Position numbers and translations under genes: made by a program | In this document: piece after piece, positions 1 through 6,928 of the stretch | Layout: the number at the start of each line of letters is the position of its first letter | How positions within the stretch are numbered: position 1 is the first letter of the stretch | Notes under the pieces: generated by a model | Seen by the model: the letters and a program-made list of their open reading frames with translations, nothing else | Databases searched by the model: none | Told to the model about the DNA's origin: nothing | NCBI RefSeq assembly: GCF_020217025.1 | Contig: NZ_JAIWOF010000070.1 | Span: 1 to 10,000 of the forward strand | Length of the DNA stretch: 10,000 nt | Reading direction: 5' to 3' | Source: Flavobacterium sp. | GTDB taxonomy: Bacteria; Bacteroidota; Bacteroidia; Flavobacteriales; Flavobacteriaceae

Positions 1-824
1 CCCGTTCTGTCATAAGCATCGCCATTTGATTGTTCGGTTAAATCTAAAAAGACTAAATCTCCTTTTTTAATTTCAGGAAAAGTGATTTTTTTCAAAATGA
101 TAGTTCCGTTTGCAAATCGTAAAATACTATCATTTGATTTGGAAGCGTCTGAAAAATTAATGATTTCATTTTCGAATACTTTAATGGTAGTAAAGCGACT
201 TTTCCATACCAAATCTTTATAAGTCAAACCATCTAAAAAAGGACTTTTGGTTGTGCTTTTTTGTAAAATTAAACTCGGACTAACTGATTTTATCTTATCG
301 ATTTTAGTAGCCGAAATAACAAAATTCCCATTACGAACCATTTCCAAAACTAGACCAATGTTTTGCCCTAAAGTTGTCGGGGCTCCATTTACTTGTAATT
401 CGTTGGTATACCAAAGTTCAATCGTGTTTGAGTTGATTATCGTTTTTGCTTTTTGACATTTGTAACCCAAAATAGTTTTAGTTTCCGTTAAAAACTCGAA
501 GTTTTGTTTTGCCAACGAAAGACTATCAACCGTAGTAACCGATTTCTCTTTTTTGAGTTGGGTAACCTGAACAATTTTATTTTCAGTGCGATTGATTAAC
601 GTTTGTTCAAATGGAAAATCTGCTTTCCCAGAATTCATTTTTTCAGAAGTAACTAAGGTTTCTGTCGGATTTGTGAAAACTAAAATGGCATCTTGATTTT
701 CGATGAGCTTTCCGTTGGAACTTCTGGTGTAGGTTATTTTGAATCCTTTTGGTGGTTTTGCATTTGTTTGAGATTGTGCGAACGTAAAAAGGCTTAATAA
801 TGTGATGGTTATAAAATTTTTCAT
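1..824 (-). CDS. Secreted protein, GLPGLI-like N-terminal region plus start of a PNGase F-like domain (partial, C-terminus outside window)
   Basis: Reading the complement from the ATG at 824-822 gives 274 uninterrupted codons running off the left edge. Residues 1-18 (MKNFITITLLSLFTFAQS) are a signal peptide, so the protein is exported. Residues about 19-190 resemble the GLPGLI family of Bacteroidota: a conserved 'ILGYKCQKA' segment, then 'ELWYT', then 'IGLVLE' where the family has its GLPGLIL motif; the namesame motif itself is degenerate here. From about residue 205 the sequence changes to a pattern like the N-terminal domain of peptide-N-glycosidase F, ending in 'GDAYDR' at the window edge, comparable with 'DEWDR' of PNGase F, whose Asp is an active-site residue. 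Function is therefore inferred as a secreted protein with a PNGase F-type jelly-roll domain; deglycosylation activity cannot be judged because the rest is missing. A promoter with exact TTG-N19-TAnnTTTG spacing lies just upstream. Confidence 0.72.
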   Translation of the reverse strand, partial: MKNFITITLLSLFTFAQSQTNAKPPKGFKITYTRSSNGKLIENQDAILVFTNPTETLVTSEKMNSGKADFPFEQTLINRTENKIVQVTQLKKEKSVTTVDSLSLAKQNFEFLTETKTILGYKCQKAKTIINSNTIELWYTNELQVNGAPTTLGQNIGLVLEMVRNGNFVISATKIDKIKSVSPSLILQKSTTKSPFLDGLTYKDLVWKSRFTTIKVFENEIINFSDASKSNDSILRFANGTIILKKITFPEIKKGDLVFLDLTEQSNGDAYDRT

Positions 825-834
825 AAATGTTGGG

Positions 835-864
835 TTGTTCAGCAAATATAATTTTTTATCTTTG
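835..864 (+). promoter_or_regulatory. Promoter for the DUF2851 gene
   Basis: TTG at 835-837 and TATCTTTG at 857-864 are separated by 19 nt, the ideal Bacteroidota sigma-A spacing. The start of transcription should fall near 870, about 20 nt before the ATG at 891. The -7 element lies inside the spacer of the opposing minus-strand promoter, so both cannot be occupied by polymerase at once. Confidence 0.6.
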
Positions 865-872
865 TTTTTCAA
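843..872 (-). promoter_or_regulatory. Promoter for the minus-strand secreted protein gene
   Basis: On the minus strand TTG (872-870) is followed after 19 nt by TATATTTG (850-843), matching the Bacteroidota -33/-7 consensus TTG-N19-TAnnTTTG. Transcription would start near 836-838, giving a leader of only about a dozen nucleotides before the ATG at 824. It interleaves with the divergent promoter for the DUF2851 gene. Confidence 0.6.
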
Positions 873-890
873 TTATATACGCCATACAGA

Positions 891-2159
891 ATGAAAGAAG
901 ATTTTTTGCACCACGTGTGGCAATTCAAGAAATTTGATATTGCCAATTTAAAAACTACAAAAGGAGAATCGATTCAGATTCTCAATTCGGGTCAATATTT
1001 ACAACTTGCTGGACCTGATTTTTTCAATGCACAACTTGTTATCGGAAATCAAAAATGGGCTGGAAATGTAGAAATTCATCTCAAGTCATCGGATTGGTAT
1101 GTGCACAATCATGAGAAAGATTCCAATTATGATTCGGTGATTTTACATGTTGTTTGGGAGTATGATGTACCTATATTTAGGAAAGATGATTCCGAAATTC
1201 CAACTTTAGAACTCAAAAAATATGTAGCACTTTCAGATTTGCATAAATATCAATCGTTAGTAAGTCAGAAATCTTGGATTTATTGTGAAAATGAGCTGCG
1301 AAATGTAGATGATTTTATTTTTAATAATTGGCAAGAACGTTTGTTTTTTGATCGTTTAGAAAGAAAATCACAACTGATTTTTGACTTAGTGGAAGCTTTA
1401 AATCATGATTGGGAAGCGGTTTTGTTTTGTCTTTTGGCTAAAAATTTTGGTTTAAATACGAATGGCGAAATGTTTTATAAAATTGTAAAATCGATTCCGT
1501 TTTCGGTTGTTCGAAAAGAATCTTTTTCTTTGGAATCATTAGAAGCTTTATTATTAGGTCAAGCAAATTTACTTTCTCATGATTTCCAAGATAGTTATGC
1601 GAAACAACTGCAGAAATCGTATTATTATTTAGTTCAGAAATATCAACTACATGAAAAAGTAGCTGGCTCGGTGGAATTTTTCAAGCATCGTCCTGATAAT
1701 TTCCCTACGATTCGCTTGGCGCAATTGGCTAATTTGTATTTTCATCGAAAGAATCTTTTTTCATTGATTATGAATTGTAATTCTGTGAATGAATTGTATA
1801 AGGTTTTTAACGTTGGTGTCAGTCAATATTGGGAGACACATTATAATTTGGATAAAGAAAGTTCAAAAAAGATGAAAAAACTTTCCAAATCATTTATCGA
1901 TTTATTGGTTATCAATACAATCATTCCGCTTCGATTTGCTTATGCCAGAAGCCAACAAAAAGAAATCACACAGGAATTAATTGACTTAGCGATTACAATT
2001 CCTTCAGAACAAAATATGATTATAGAGAAGTTTGAAATTTTTGGAATACGTTCTAAAAATGTCTATGAATCTCAAGCCTTATTGCAATTAAAAAAGAATT
2101 ATTGCGATTATAAAAAGTGTTTGGATTGCGCAATCGGACATTTTATTCTTAAAAAATAA
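891..2159 (+). CDS. DUF2851 family protein
   Basis: A 422-residue soluble protein of the DUF2851 family, widespread in Bacteroidota and without an assigned function. The recognisable signature is near the N-terminus: 'LAGPDFFNAQLVI' (about 39-51), 'GNVEIHLKSSDW' (58-69), then His72, His74 and Asp77 and a strand 'VILHVVWEYD'. The arrangement of Asp43, Glu61 and Lys65 is reminiscent of the PD-(D/E)XK nuclease core; this is inference only. Cys132 in 'WIYCENEL' and three C-terminal cysteines (Cys405, Cys410, Cys413, CX4CX2C) could form a metal site. There is no signal peptide and no membrane segment. The ATG at 891 is the first in frame after a well-placed promoter. The PspC-like gene follows after 28 nt and is probably co-transcribed. 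Confidence 0.85.
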   Translation: MKEDFLHHVWQFKKFDIANLKTTKGESIQILNSGQYLQLAGPDFFNAQLVIGNQKWAGNVEIHLKSSDWYVHNHEKDSNYDSVILHVVWEYDVPIFRKDDSEIPTLELKKYVALSDLHKYQSLVSQKSWIYCENELRNVDDFIFNNWQERLFFDRLERKSQLIFDLVEALNHDWEAVLFCLLAKNFGLNTNGEMFYKIVKSIPFSVVRKESFSLESLEALLLGQANLLSHDFQDSYAKQLQKSYYYLVQKYQLHEKVAGSVEFFKHRPDNFPTIRLAQLANLYFHRKNLFSLIMNCNSVNELYKVFNVGVSQYWETHYNLDKESSKKMKKLSKSFIDLLVINTIIPLRFAYARSQQKEITQELIDLAITIPSEQNMIIEKFEIFGIRSKNVYESQALLQLKKNYCDYKKCLDCAIGHFILKK

Positions 2160-2187
2160 TCGTATTTTTGAAAAAAAATATTTAAAA

Positions 2188-2409
2188 ATGGTCCAAAACC
2201 TATTGCATTTTTTTGAAAAACATGGATTTTTTGTAGCCTCTCGTTTGGCTGATAGATTAGGTATGCGAGCTACAAATGTTCGCTTGTTTTTCATTTATAT
2301 ATCTTTTGTAACAGTAGGTTTGGGATTTGGATTGTATCTTACTTTGGCTTTTCTTTTAAAGCTAAAAGATATGATAAAAACTAAAAGAAGCTCAGTTTTT
2401 GACTTATAA
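2188..2409 (+). CDS. Small PspC-domain membrane protein
   Basis: A 73-residue protein that is almost entirely one PspC domain. Residues about 10-38 (LADRLGMRATNVRLFF) match the conserved helix in which PspC proteins have 'LAEYLGVDPTLVRLLF', and residues about 36-60 form a hydrophobic, glycine-containing membrane segment, followed by a basic tail (KDMIKTKRSS). PspC proteins belong to the phage-shock envelope-stress response in proteobacteria; in Bacteroidota small stand-alone versions are common and their role is not established. Nothing here supports a DNA-binding regulator despite the frequent label 'transcriptional regulator'. It follows the DUF2851 gene by 28 nt. A -7-like TATTTTTG lies at 2163-2170 but I find no -33 element at a suitable distance, so read-through from the upstream gene is the simpler explanation. 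Confidence 0.78.
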   Translation: MVQNLLHFFEKHGFFVASRLADRLGMRATNVRLFFIYISFVTVGLGFGLYLTLAFLLKLKDMIKTKRSSVFDL

Positions 2410-2433
2410 AATTTCATTAAGTGTAAGTTTTAT

Positions 2434-2462
2434 TTGAATTTTAGATACTTTTATTATCTTTG
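2434..2462 (+). promoter_or_regulatory. Promoter for the NSS transporter operon
   Basis: TTG (2434-2436, part of TTTG) and TATCTTTG (2455-2462) are 18 nt apart. The predicted start of transcription is near 2468, about 20 nt before the ATG at 2488. Confidence 0.6.
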
Positions 2463-2487
2463 AAGCATTAACAACCAATAAAATTAT

Positions 2488-4308
2488 ATGGCAGCAAAAG
2501 TAGAAGCGTGGGGTTCACGCGTAGGGCTAATCTTGGCTATGGCTGGAAATGCTGTTGGATTAGGGAATTTTTTAAGATTTCCAGTTCAAGCAGTTCAGAA
2601 TGGAGGAGGAGCTTTTATTATTCCTTATTTAGTTTGTTTTTTATTAATGGGAATTCCATTATTGTTGATTGAATGGTCAACAGGTCGTTTCGGTGGAAAA
2701 TTTGGTAACCACAGTACGCCTTATATATTAGATACAATGGCTAAGGGTCGTGTATGGAAATATATCGGTGTTTTTGGAATTTTTACTAACATTGCCGTTG
2801 CTGCATATTACTGTTATATCGAGTCTTGGACAATGTCTTATGTGTATCACTCAATTGTAGGAACATTTGACGGAATGAGTCAAGCAGATGTAGCAGGATT
2901 CTTCAATTCTTATGTAGATATTTCTCAGTCTACTACTGGAATTCCTTATGAAGCAGTTCTTTTTTACATTATATGTTTGTTGTTAAATACTTGGATTTTA
3001 TCTAAAGGTTTAGGAGGTATCGAGAAAGTTGCTAAAATTGGAATGCCATTATTAATTTTATTTGGTGTAATTTTAGCCGTAAGAGGAGTTACTTTAGGTA
3101 CTAGTGGAGCTTCGGATATTTTTCCAAATGCAAATGCATGGGATGGTTTAAATTTCTTATGGACACCACAATTTGATTCATTGGCAAATCCTAAAGTTTG
3201 GTTAGCTGCTGCAGGTCAAATTTTCTTTACGCTGTCAGTAGGTATGGGAACCATTCATTGTTATGCGGCTTATTTAAAAGAAAAAGATGATGTGGCTTTA
3301 AATGCTGTATCTGCTGGATTTATGAATGAGTTCGTTGAAGTAGTTTTAGGTTCTTTAATTGTTATTCCTATTGCTGCTGGATACTTAGGATTAGATTGGG
3401 TTATTCAAAATGCAGGTTTTGGTATGGCTTTCCAAACAATGCCTTATTTGTTTCAACAATGGGGTGGTGTTTTAGCTATCTTAGCAGGTGTGTTTTGGTT
3501 CGGACTTTTATTCTTTGCCGGAATTACTTCTTCATTAGCAATGGGAACTCCATGGATGGGATTCATGTCTGATGAATTTGGCTGGTCTAAAAATAAAGGA
3601 GCATGGTCTTTTGGAGCCTTAGCATTACTTATGGGATTACCAACTGTTATTTTCTATAATCAAGGAGTTTTTGATCAATATGATTATTGGGCTGGAACTG
3701 TGAGTTTGGTTGTATTTGCTTTCTTAGAAACAGTGTTGTTTTCTTATATCTTTGGAATCAATAGAGGTTGGGAGGAAATCAATAAAGGAGCTGATATCAA
3801 ATTACCTAAATTCTTTAAATATGTAATTTTGATTATTACACCATTATTGTTAGGTGCTGTTTTGGTGTCAAGTATTCCGGATTGGGTTAATCAAATTAAG
3901 AACAACGATACCAATAATAAAGAATGGTTTGCCGATAATTATTTCGCTGAAAACTTTGAAGGCTCGGGTGCTGTTTCTGGAAAAGTTATTGACGTAAAAT
4001 CTGATTATATAAAATTTGAATTTGAAAGCGAGAGAAAGAAATTTGATAAAGTGTCAAATCAAGTTCTTGTTGAAAAATTTAATGATACAAAAGAATATAA
4101 ATTTGATTCAAGTTTAAATCAAGAAGCTATTGTAAAGGTTGGTGATGTTATCAAACCAGGTGATGCAATTGCTAAAGGGAATTTTACCAACAATACATTG
4201 TATAAATTTATTGGAAGAATGTTATTGTTGTCACTTTTTGTGTTTATTTCAATAATTGTTTACGTTGCTTACAAGAAACGTGTTAAAGAAGGGAGAGCTA
4301 CATTATGA
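2488..4308 (+). CDS. LeuT-type sodium-dependent amino-acid transporter (NSS/SNF family) with extra periplasmic domain
   Basis: A 606-residue inner-membrane sodium symporter, close to bacterial LeuT through most of its length. TM1 carries 'GNAVGLGNFLRFP' (20-32), in the same numbering as LeuT, with Trp8, Asn21, Asn27 and Arg30 kept; TM3 has Val104 and Tyr108; TM6 has 'FFTLS' (Phe247, Thr248, Ser250); TM7 has Asn280 and Glu284; TM8 has 'AGITSS' (Ala344-Ser349); TM10 has Asp399 for the outer gate. These cover both sodium sites and the substrate site, so an amino-acid substrate is likely. LeuT Ile359 is Met352 here, which may alter side-chain preference. Glu284, at the position of LeuT Glu290, suggests chloride independence. 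LeuT has about 519 residues; the excess is an insert at about 484-568 in the loop before TM12, which faces the periplasm. The MetS-like gene overlaps the stop codon. Confidence 0.93.
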   Translation: MAAKVEAWGSRVGLILAMAGNAVGLGNFLRFPVQAVQNGGGAFIIPYLVCFLLMGIPLLLIEWSTGRFGGKFGNHSTPYILDTMAKGRVWKYIGVFGIFTNIAVAAYYCYIESWTMSYVYHSIVGTFDGMSQADVAGFFNSYVDISQSTTGIPYEAVLFYIICLLLNTWILSKGLGGIEKVAKIGMPLLILFGVILAVRGVTLGTSGASDIFPNANAWDGLNFLWTPQFDSLANPKVWLAAAGQIFFTLSVGMGTIHCYAAYLKEKDDVALNAVSAGFMNEFVEVVLGSLIVIPIAAGYLGLDWVIQNAGFGMAFQTMPYLFQQWGGVLAILAGVFWFGLLFFAGITSSLAMGTPWMGFMSDEFGWSKNKGAWSFGALALLMGLPTVIFYNQGVFDQYDYWAGTVSLVVFAFLETVLFSYIFGINRGWEEINKGADIKLPKFFKYVILIITPLLLGAVLVSSIPDWVNQIKNNDTNNKEWFADNYFAENFEGSGAVSGKVIDVKSDYIKFEFESERKKFDKVSNQVLVEKFNDTKEYKFDSSLNQEAIVKVGDVIKPGDAIAKGNFTNNTLYKFIGRMLLLSLFVFISIIVYVAYKKRVKEGRATL

Positions 4309-4460
4309 ATTCAGCAGCATTAATTACAATGGTTTTGGCGCAAGGAATTGTTATTCGTTTGACACTTTATTTTTTCTATAAAGTTTTAACTACTCCACCT
4401 GTTCAAGAACCAGATTCTTTCTCGGATAATGATGAAGAGTCTATTAGAAAAAACGATTAA
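4305..4460 (+). CDS. MetS-like small subunit of the NSS transporter
   Basis: A 51-residue reading frame whose ATG overlaps the transporter stop codon as ATGA, indicating translational coupling. It starts MNSAALITMVLAQGIVIRL, has one hydrophobic segment (about residues 4-29), then a proline pair and an acidic, charged tail (EPDSFSDNDEESIRKND). This is the build and position of MetS-type small subunits, known from the Corynebacterium MetPS methionine/alanine importer, where the large NSS subunit needs the small one for activity. By context it should be an accessory subunit in the inner membrane. The sequence match is short, so the assignment rests mainly on size, topology and coupling. The next reading frame can start inside its 3' end. 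Confidence 0.75.
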   Translation: MNSAALITMVLAQGIVIRLTLYFFYKVLTTPPVQEPDSFSDNDEESIRKND

Positions 4461-4470
4461 TTTTTTTAAA

Positions 4471-5349
4471 ATGAATAAATTTAAATCCTACTTCCTGTTT
4501 TCAAGAGAACACAGAAGTGGGATTTTTTTGTTGTTTGCAATCATTATTGTTGTTCAGTTAGGATATTTTTTTCTAAAAGATAATTTTATTTCAAAAACTA
4601 CTACTGCAGAAGACAAAGCTTGGCTATCTGTACAAAATGAAATTGATAGTTTAAAAAATAGTCAAGCTACCAAAAAAGATACGATTTATCCATTTAATCC
4701 AAATTACATTACTGATTATAAAGGGTATAAGTTAGGGATGACAATTCAGGAAATAGATCGTTTACATGCTTATCGAAAAAAAGGAAAGTTTGTAAATTCT
4801 GCCGAAGAGTTTCAACAAGTAACTCAGGTTTCTAATGTTTTTTTGGCAAAAGTTAGTCCTTACTTCAAATTTCCAGATTGGGTAAAAAATAAAACCAATG
4901 TCACTTCAGAAAAGTTTCACAAATTTTTACCAAAGGAAAAAGAAAAAATAGTTCAAAAAGATATTAATACTGCAACAAGAGAAGATTTAATTGCGGTTTA
5001 TGGTATCGGAGAAAAATTAGCAGATAAGATTTTGCAAGAAAAAGAAAAATTTGGATGCTTTGTTAGTATGGAACAATTCCAATTTATATGGGGAATTAGT
5101 CCGGAAGCTCTAGCGGATTTAGAAAAACGATTTGTTGTAAAAACTCAAAACGGAATAAAGAAAATTGCAATCAATGATTTGTCACAGAAAGAATTAGCAA
5201 AATTTCCCTTTTTTAATTATGCATTAGCTAAAGAAATTGTCATCTATAGGACTATGAATAATGGCATTAAGAATATTGATGATTTAACAAAAATTAAGGG
5301 AATGCCTAACGAAAAAATAAAAATAATAGCCTTATATTTGGATTTTTAA
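4471..5349 (+). CDS. Membrane-anchored helix-hairpin-helix (ComEA-like) protein
   Basis: With the ATG at 4471 the protein has 292 residues. It opens with MNKFKSYFLFSREHRSG, then one membrane anchor (about residues 17-37, 'GIFLLFAIIIVVQLGYFFL'). Three helix-hairpin-helix units follow: a divergent one at about 75-134, one at about 164-225 starting 'DINTATREDLIAVYGIGEK', the hallmark ComEA/T2SS-K pattern, and one at about 226-292 ending 'IKGMPNEKIKIIALYLDF'. Such domains bind DNA backbone non-specifically; ComEA binds DNA in the periplasm during uptake, and a similar placement is possible here but unproven. An in-frame ATG at 4429 would add 14 residues and overlap the MetS-like gene by 32 nt; I prefer 4471 because it lies 10 nt after that stop and gives the usual start of flavobacterial homologues. 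Confidence 0.83.
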   Translation: MNKFKSYFLFSREHRSGIFLLFAIIIVVQLGYFFLKDNFISKTTTAEDKAWLSVQNEIDSLKNSQATKKDTIYPFNPNYITDYKGYKLGMTIQEIDRLHAYRKKGKFVNSAEEFQQVTQVSNVFLAKVSPYFKFPDWVKNKTNVTSEKFHKFLPKEKEKIVQKDINTATREDLIAVYGIGEKLADKILQEKEKFGCFVSMEQFQFIWGISPEALADLEKRFVVKTQNGIKKIAINDLSQKELAKFPFFNYALAKEIVIYRTMNNGIKNIDDLTKIKGMPNEKIKIIALYLDF

Positions 5350-5388
5350 AAATATTACCAATAAAACAACCTATACAATTACAGATTT

Positions 5389-6558
5389 ATGAATTCAATG
5401 TATTTCACAGAAGAACACGAATTATTCAGACAAAGTTTTAGAGATTTTTTACATAAAGAAGTGGTGCCTCACATTGAAAAATGGGAAAAAACAGGAACTA
5501 TTGAGCGTTTTATTTGGGAAAAATTTGGAGAAATGGGCTTCTTTGGATTGAATTATCCTGAAGCATATGGTGGAATGGATTTGGATTTATTCTATACTGT
5601 TATATTTTTAGAAGAACTTCAAAAAGTGAAATCTTCTGGTTTTGCCGCAGCTATGTGGGCTCATGCTTATTTAGCTATGACGCATTTAAATGCAGAAGGT
5701 GATGAAAGAATCAAACAAGATTATTTAGCGCCAAGTATCGCAGGAAAAAAAATTGGAGCTTTATGTATTACAGAACCATTCGGAGGAAGTGATGTGGCAG
5801 GAATGCGAACAGTTGCAGTAAGAAACGGAGATAAATTTATAATCAATGGTTCTAAAACCTTTATTACTAACGGAGTTTATGCAGATTATTATGTGGTAGC
5901 TGCTAAAACCAATCCAGAACTTGGAAATAAAGGAATTAGTATATTTTTAGTAGATGCAAAAACGCCTGGTATTTCAGCTACTAAATTAGATAAATTAGGT
6001 TGGAGAGCATCAGATACTGCTGAACTTGCATTTGATAATGTTGAAATTCCTGTTGAAAATTTAATGGGTGAAGAAGAGAAAGGATTTCCATACATCATGC
6101 AACATTTTGCTTTAGAACGTTTAATTATGGCGATTAATGCACATGCACGTGCAGAATATGCAATTGAGTATACCTTAGAATATATGTCACAGCGTGAAGC
6201 TTTTGGAAGTCCTATTAATAAATTTCAAGCATTAAGACATACAATGGTAGAGCATGCAACAGAAGTAGAGCATTGTAAAATATTCAACTATGCCGCTGTT
6301 GCAAGATTAAATAAAGGTGAATATGTGGTGAAAGAAGCTACAATGGCTAAGTTAAAATCAACAAAAGTTGCAGATTTGGCTATATACGATTGTTTACAAA
6401 TGTTAGGAGGTTACGGTTATGTGGAAGAATATCCTTTAGCACGTTTGTTAAGAGATAGTCGTTTAGGTCCAATTGGTGGAGGAACTTCTGAAATTTTGAA
6501 GGAGATTTTATCAAAAATGATTATTGATAATCAAAACTACAAACCGGCGGTTAAATAA
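5389..6558 (+). CDS. Acyl-CoA dehydrogenase family protein
   Basis: A 389-residue cytoplasmic FAD enzyme expected to catalyse alpha,beta-dehydrogenation of an acyl-CoA thioester, passing electrons to an electron-transfer flavoprotein. Full-length architecture: N-terminal helical domain (about 6-117), middle beta domain with 'CITEPFGGSDVAGMRT' (signature 1, substrate and FAD contacts), and C-terminal helical domain with 'QMLGGYGYVEEYPLARLLRD' (signature 2). The catalytic base of medium-chain enzymes (Glu in 'YEGTS') is replaced by glycine (Gly364 in 'IGGGTSE'), while 'FALERLIM' supplies Glu243 at the position used by isovaleryl- and long-chain acyl-CoA dehydrogenases. It is thus probably active with the base on helix G; chain length is not predictable. 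It starts 39 nt after the HhH gene, with no exact TAnnTTTG in the gap, and ends at a strong terminator. Confidence 0.93.
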   Translation: MNSMYFTEEHELFRQSFRDFLHKEVVPHIEKWEKTGTIERFIWEKFGEMGFFGLNYPEAYGGMDLDLFYTVIFLEELQKVKSSGFAAAMWAHAYLAMTHLNAEGDERIKQDYLAPSIAGKKIGALCITEPFGGSDVAGMRTVAVRNGDKFIINGSKTFITNGVYADYYVVAAKTNPELGNKGISIFLVDAKTPGISATKLDKLGWRASDTAELAFDNVEIPVENLMGEEEKGFPYIMQHFALERLIMAINAHARAEYAIEYTLEYMSQREAFGSPINKFQALRHTMVEHATEVEHCKIFNYAAVARLNKGEYVVKEATMAKLKSTKVADLAIYDCLQMLGGYGYVEEYPLARLLRDSRLGPIGGGTSEILKEILSKMIIDNQNYKPAVK

Positions 6559-6578
6559 TATTTTTAGTAAATAATATT

Positions 6579-6613
6579 GAACTCCTATTTTAAACAGATA
6601 GGAGTTCTTTTTT
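6579..6613 (+). terminator. Intrinsic terminator after the acyl-CoA dehydrogenase gene
   Basis: GAACTCCTAT (6579-6588) pairs perfectly with ATAGGAGTTC (6598-6607) around a 9-nt loop, followed by six T (6608-6613). It separates the metabolic genes from the rpsU block. Confidence 0.85.
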
Positions 6614-6653
6614 ATTAAAAACAATTCTTTTAAAAGTTTGACAAATAGAAGTT

Positions 6654-6682
6654 TTGTAATTAAAAAATAATTTCTACATTTG
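6654..6682 (+). promoter_or_regulatory. rpsU promoter
   Basis: TTG (6654-6656, within TTTTG) and TACATTTG (6675-6682) are 18 nt apart. The -7 element continues as TACATTTGCA, the same extended form as at the tRNA/tuf promoter. Transcription should start near 6688, leaving a leader of about 25 nt that contains the Shine-Dalgarno sequence. Confidence 0.7.
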
Positions 6683-6695
6683 CACCCTTAACGAG

Positions 6696-6703
6696 AGGAG
6701 GTG
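6696..6703 (+). promoter_or_regulatory. Strong Shine-Dalgarno sequence of rpsU
   Basis: AGGAGGTG ends 8 nt before the rpsU ATG and is fully complementary to the anti-Shine-Dalgarno of 16S rRNA. The other coding genes in the window lack such a site and have A/T-rich leaders. In Flavobacteriia the anti-SD is normally occluded on the ribosome with help from bS21, and the rpsU SD is thought to sense ribosomes lacking bS21 (established for F. johnsoniae). The site is seen directly; its use here as an autoregulatory element is inferred. Confidence 0.85.
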
Positions 6704-6711
6704 TCTATATT

Positions 6712-6906
6712 ATGTTAATTATACCAATTAAAGACGGAGAAAATATCGATAGAGCATTAAAGCGCTATAAAAGAAAATTTGATAAAACAGGAACTGTTCG
6801 TCAGTTACGTGCACGTCAGGCTTTTATTAAACCATCTGTTTTAAACAGAGCTAAGATCCAAAAAGCATCTTACATTCAAGGATTAAGAGACTCGTTAGAG
6901 AGTTAA
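6712..6906 (+). CDS. rpsU: 30S ribosomal protein S21 (bS21)
   Basis: A 64-residue, strongly basic protein of the 30S subunit platform, matching bS21 of Flavobacteriia: 'MLIIPIKDGENIDRALKRYK' at the N-terminus, then the arginine/lysine-rich 'RKFDKTGTVRQLRARQAF' and a C-terminal helix. It contacts the 3' end of 16S rRNA near the anti-Shine-Dalgarno, and in Bacteroidota it helps to hide that sequence. The start is fixed by the strong SD 8 nt upstream. It has its own promoter and a terminator 22 nt downstream, so it can be transcribed as a single gene. Its expression is probably self-controlled through its SD. Confidence 0.97.
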   Translation: MLIIPIKDGENIDRALKRYKRKFDKTGTVRQLRARQAFIKPSVLNRAKIQKASYIQGLRDSLES

Positions 6907-6928
6907 TATTTTTTGAATAAACTATATC

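Noticed and set aside
247..456. 69-codon plus-strand frame
   Set aside because: Opposite the open minus-strand secreted-protein gene, which has a signal peptide, promoter and family motifs.
2088..2294. 68-codon minus-strand frame across the DUF2851/PspC junction
   Set aside because: Low-complexity, K/F/I-rich product and opposite two recognisable genes.
5889..6098. 69-codon minus-strand frame inside the acyl-CoA dehydrogenase gene
   Set aside because: Opposite a full-length conserved enzyme; no independent signal.
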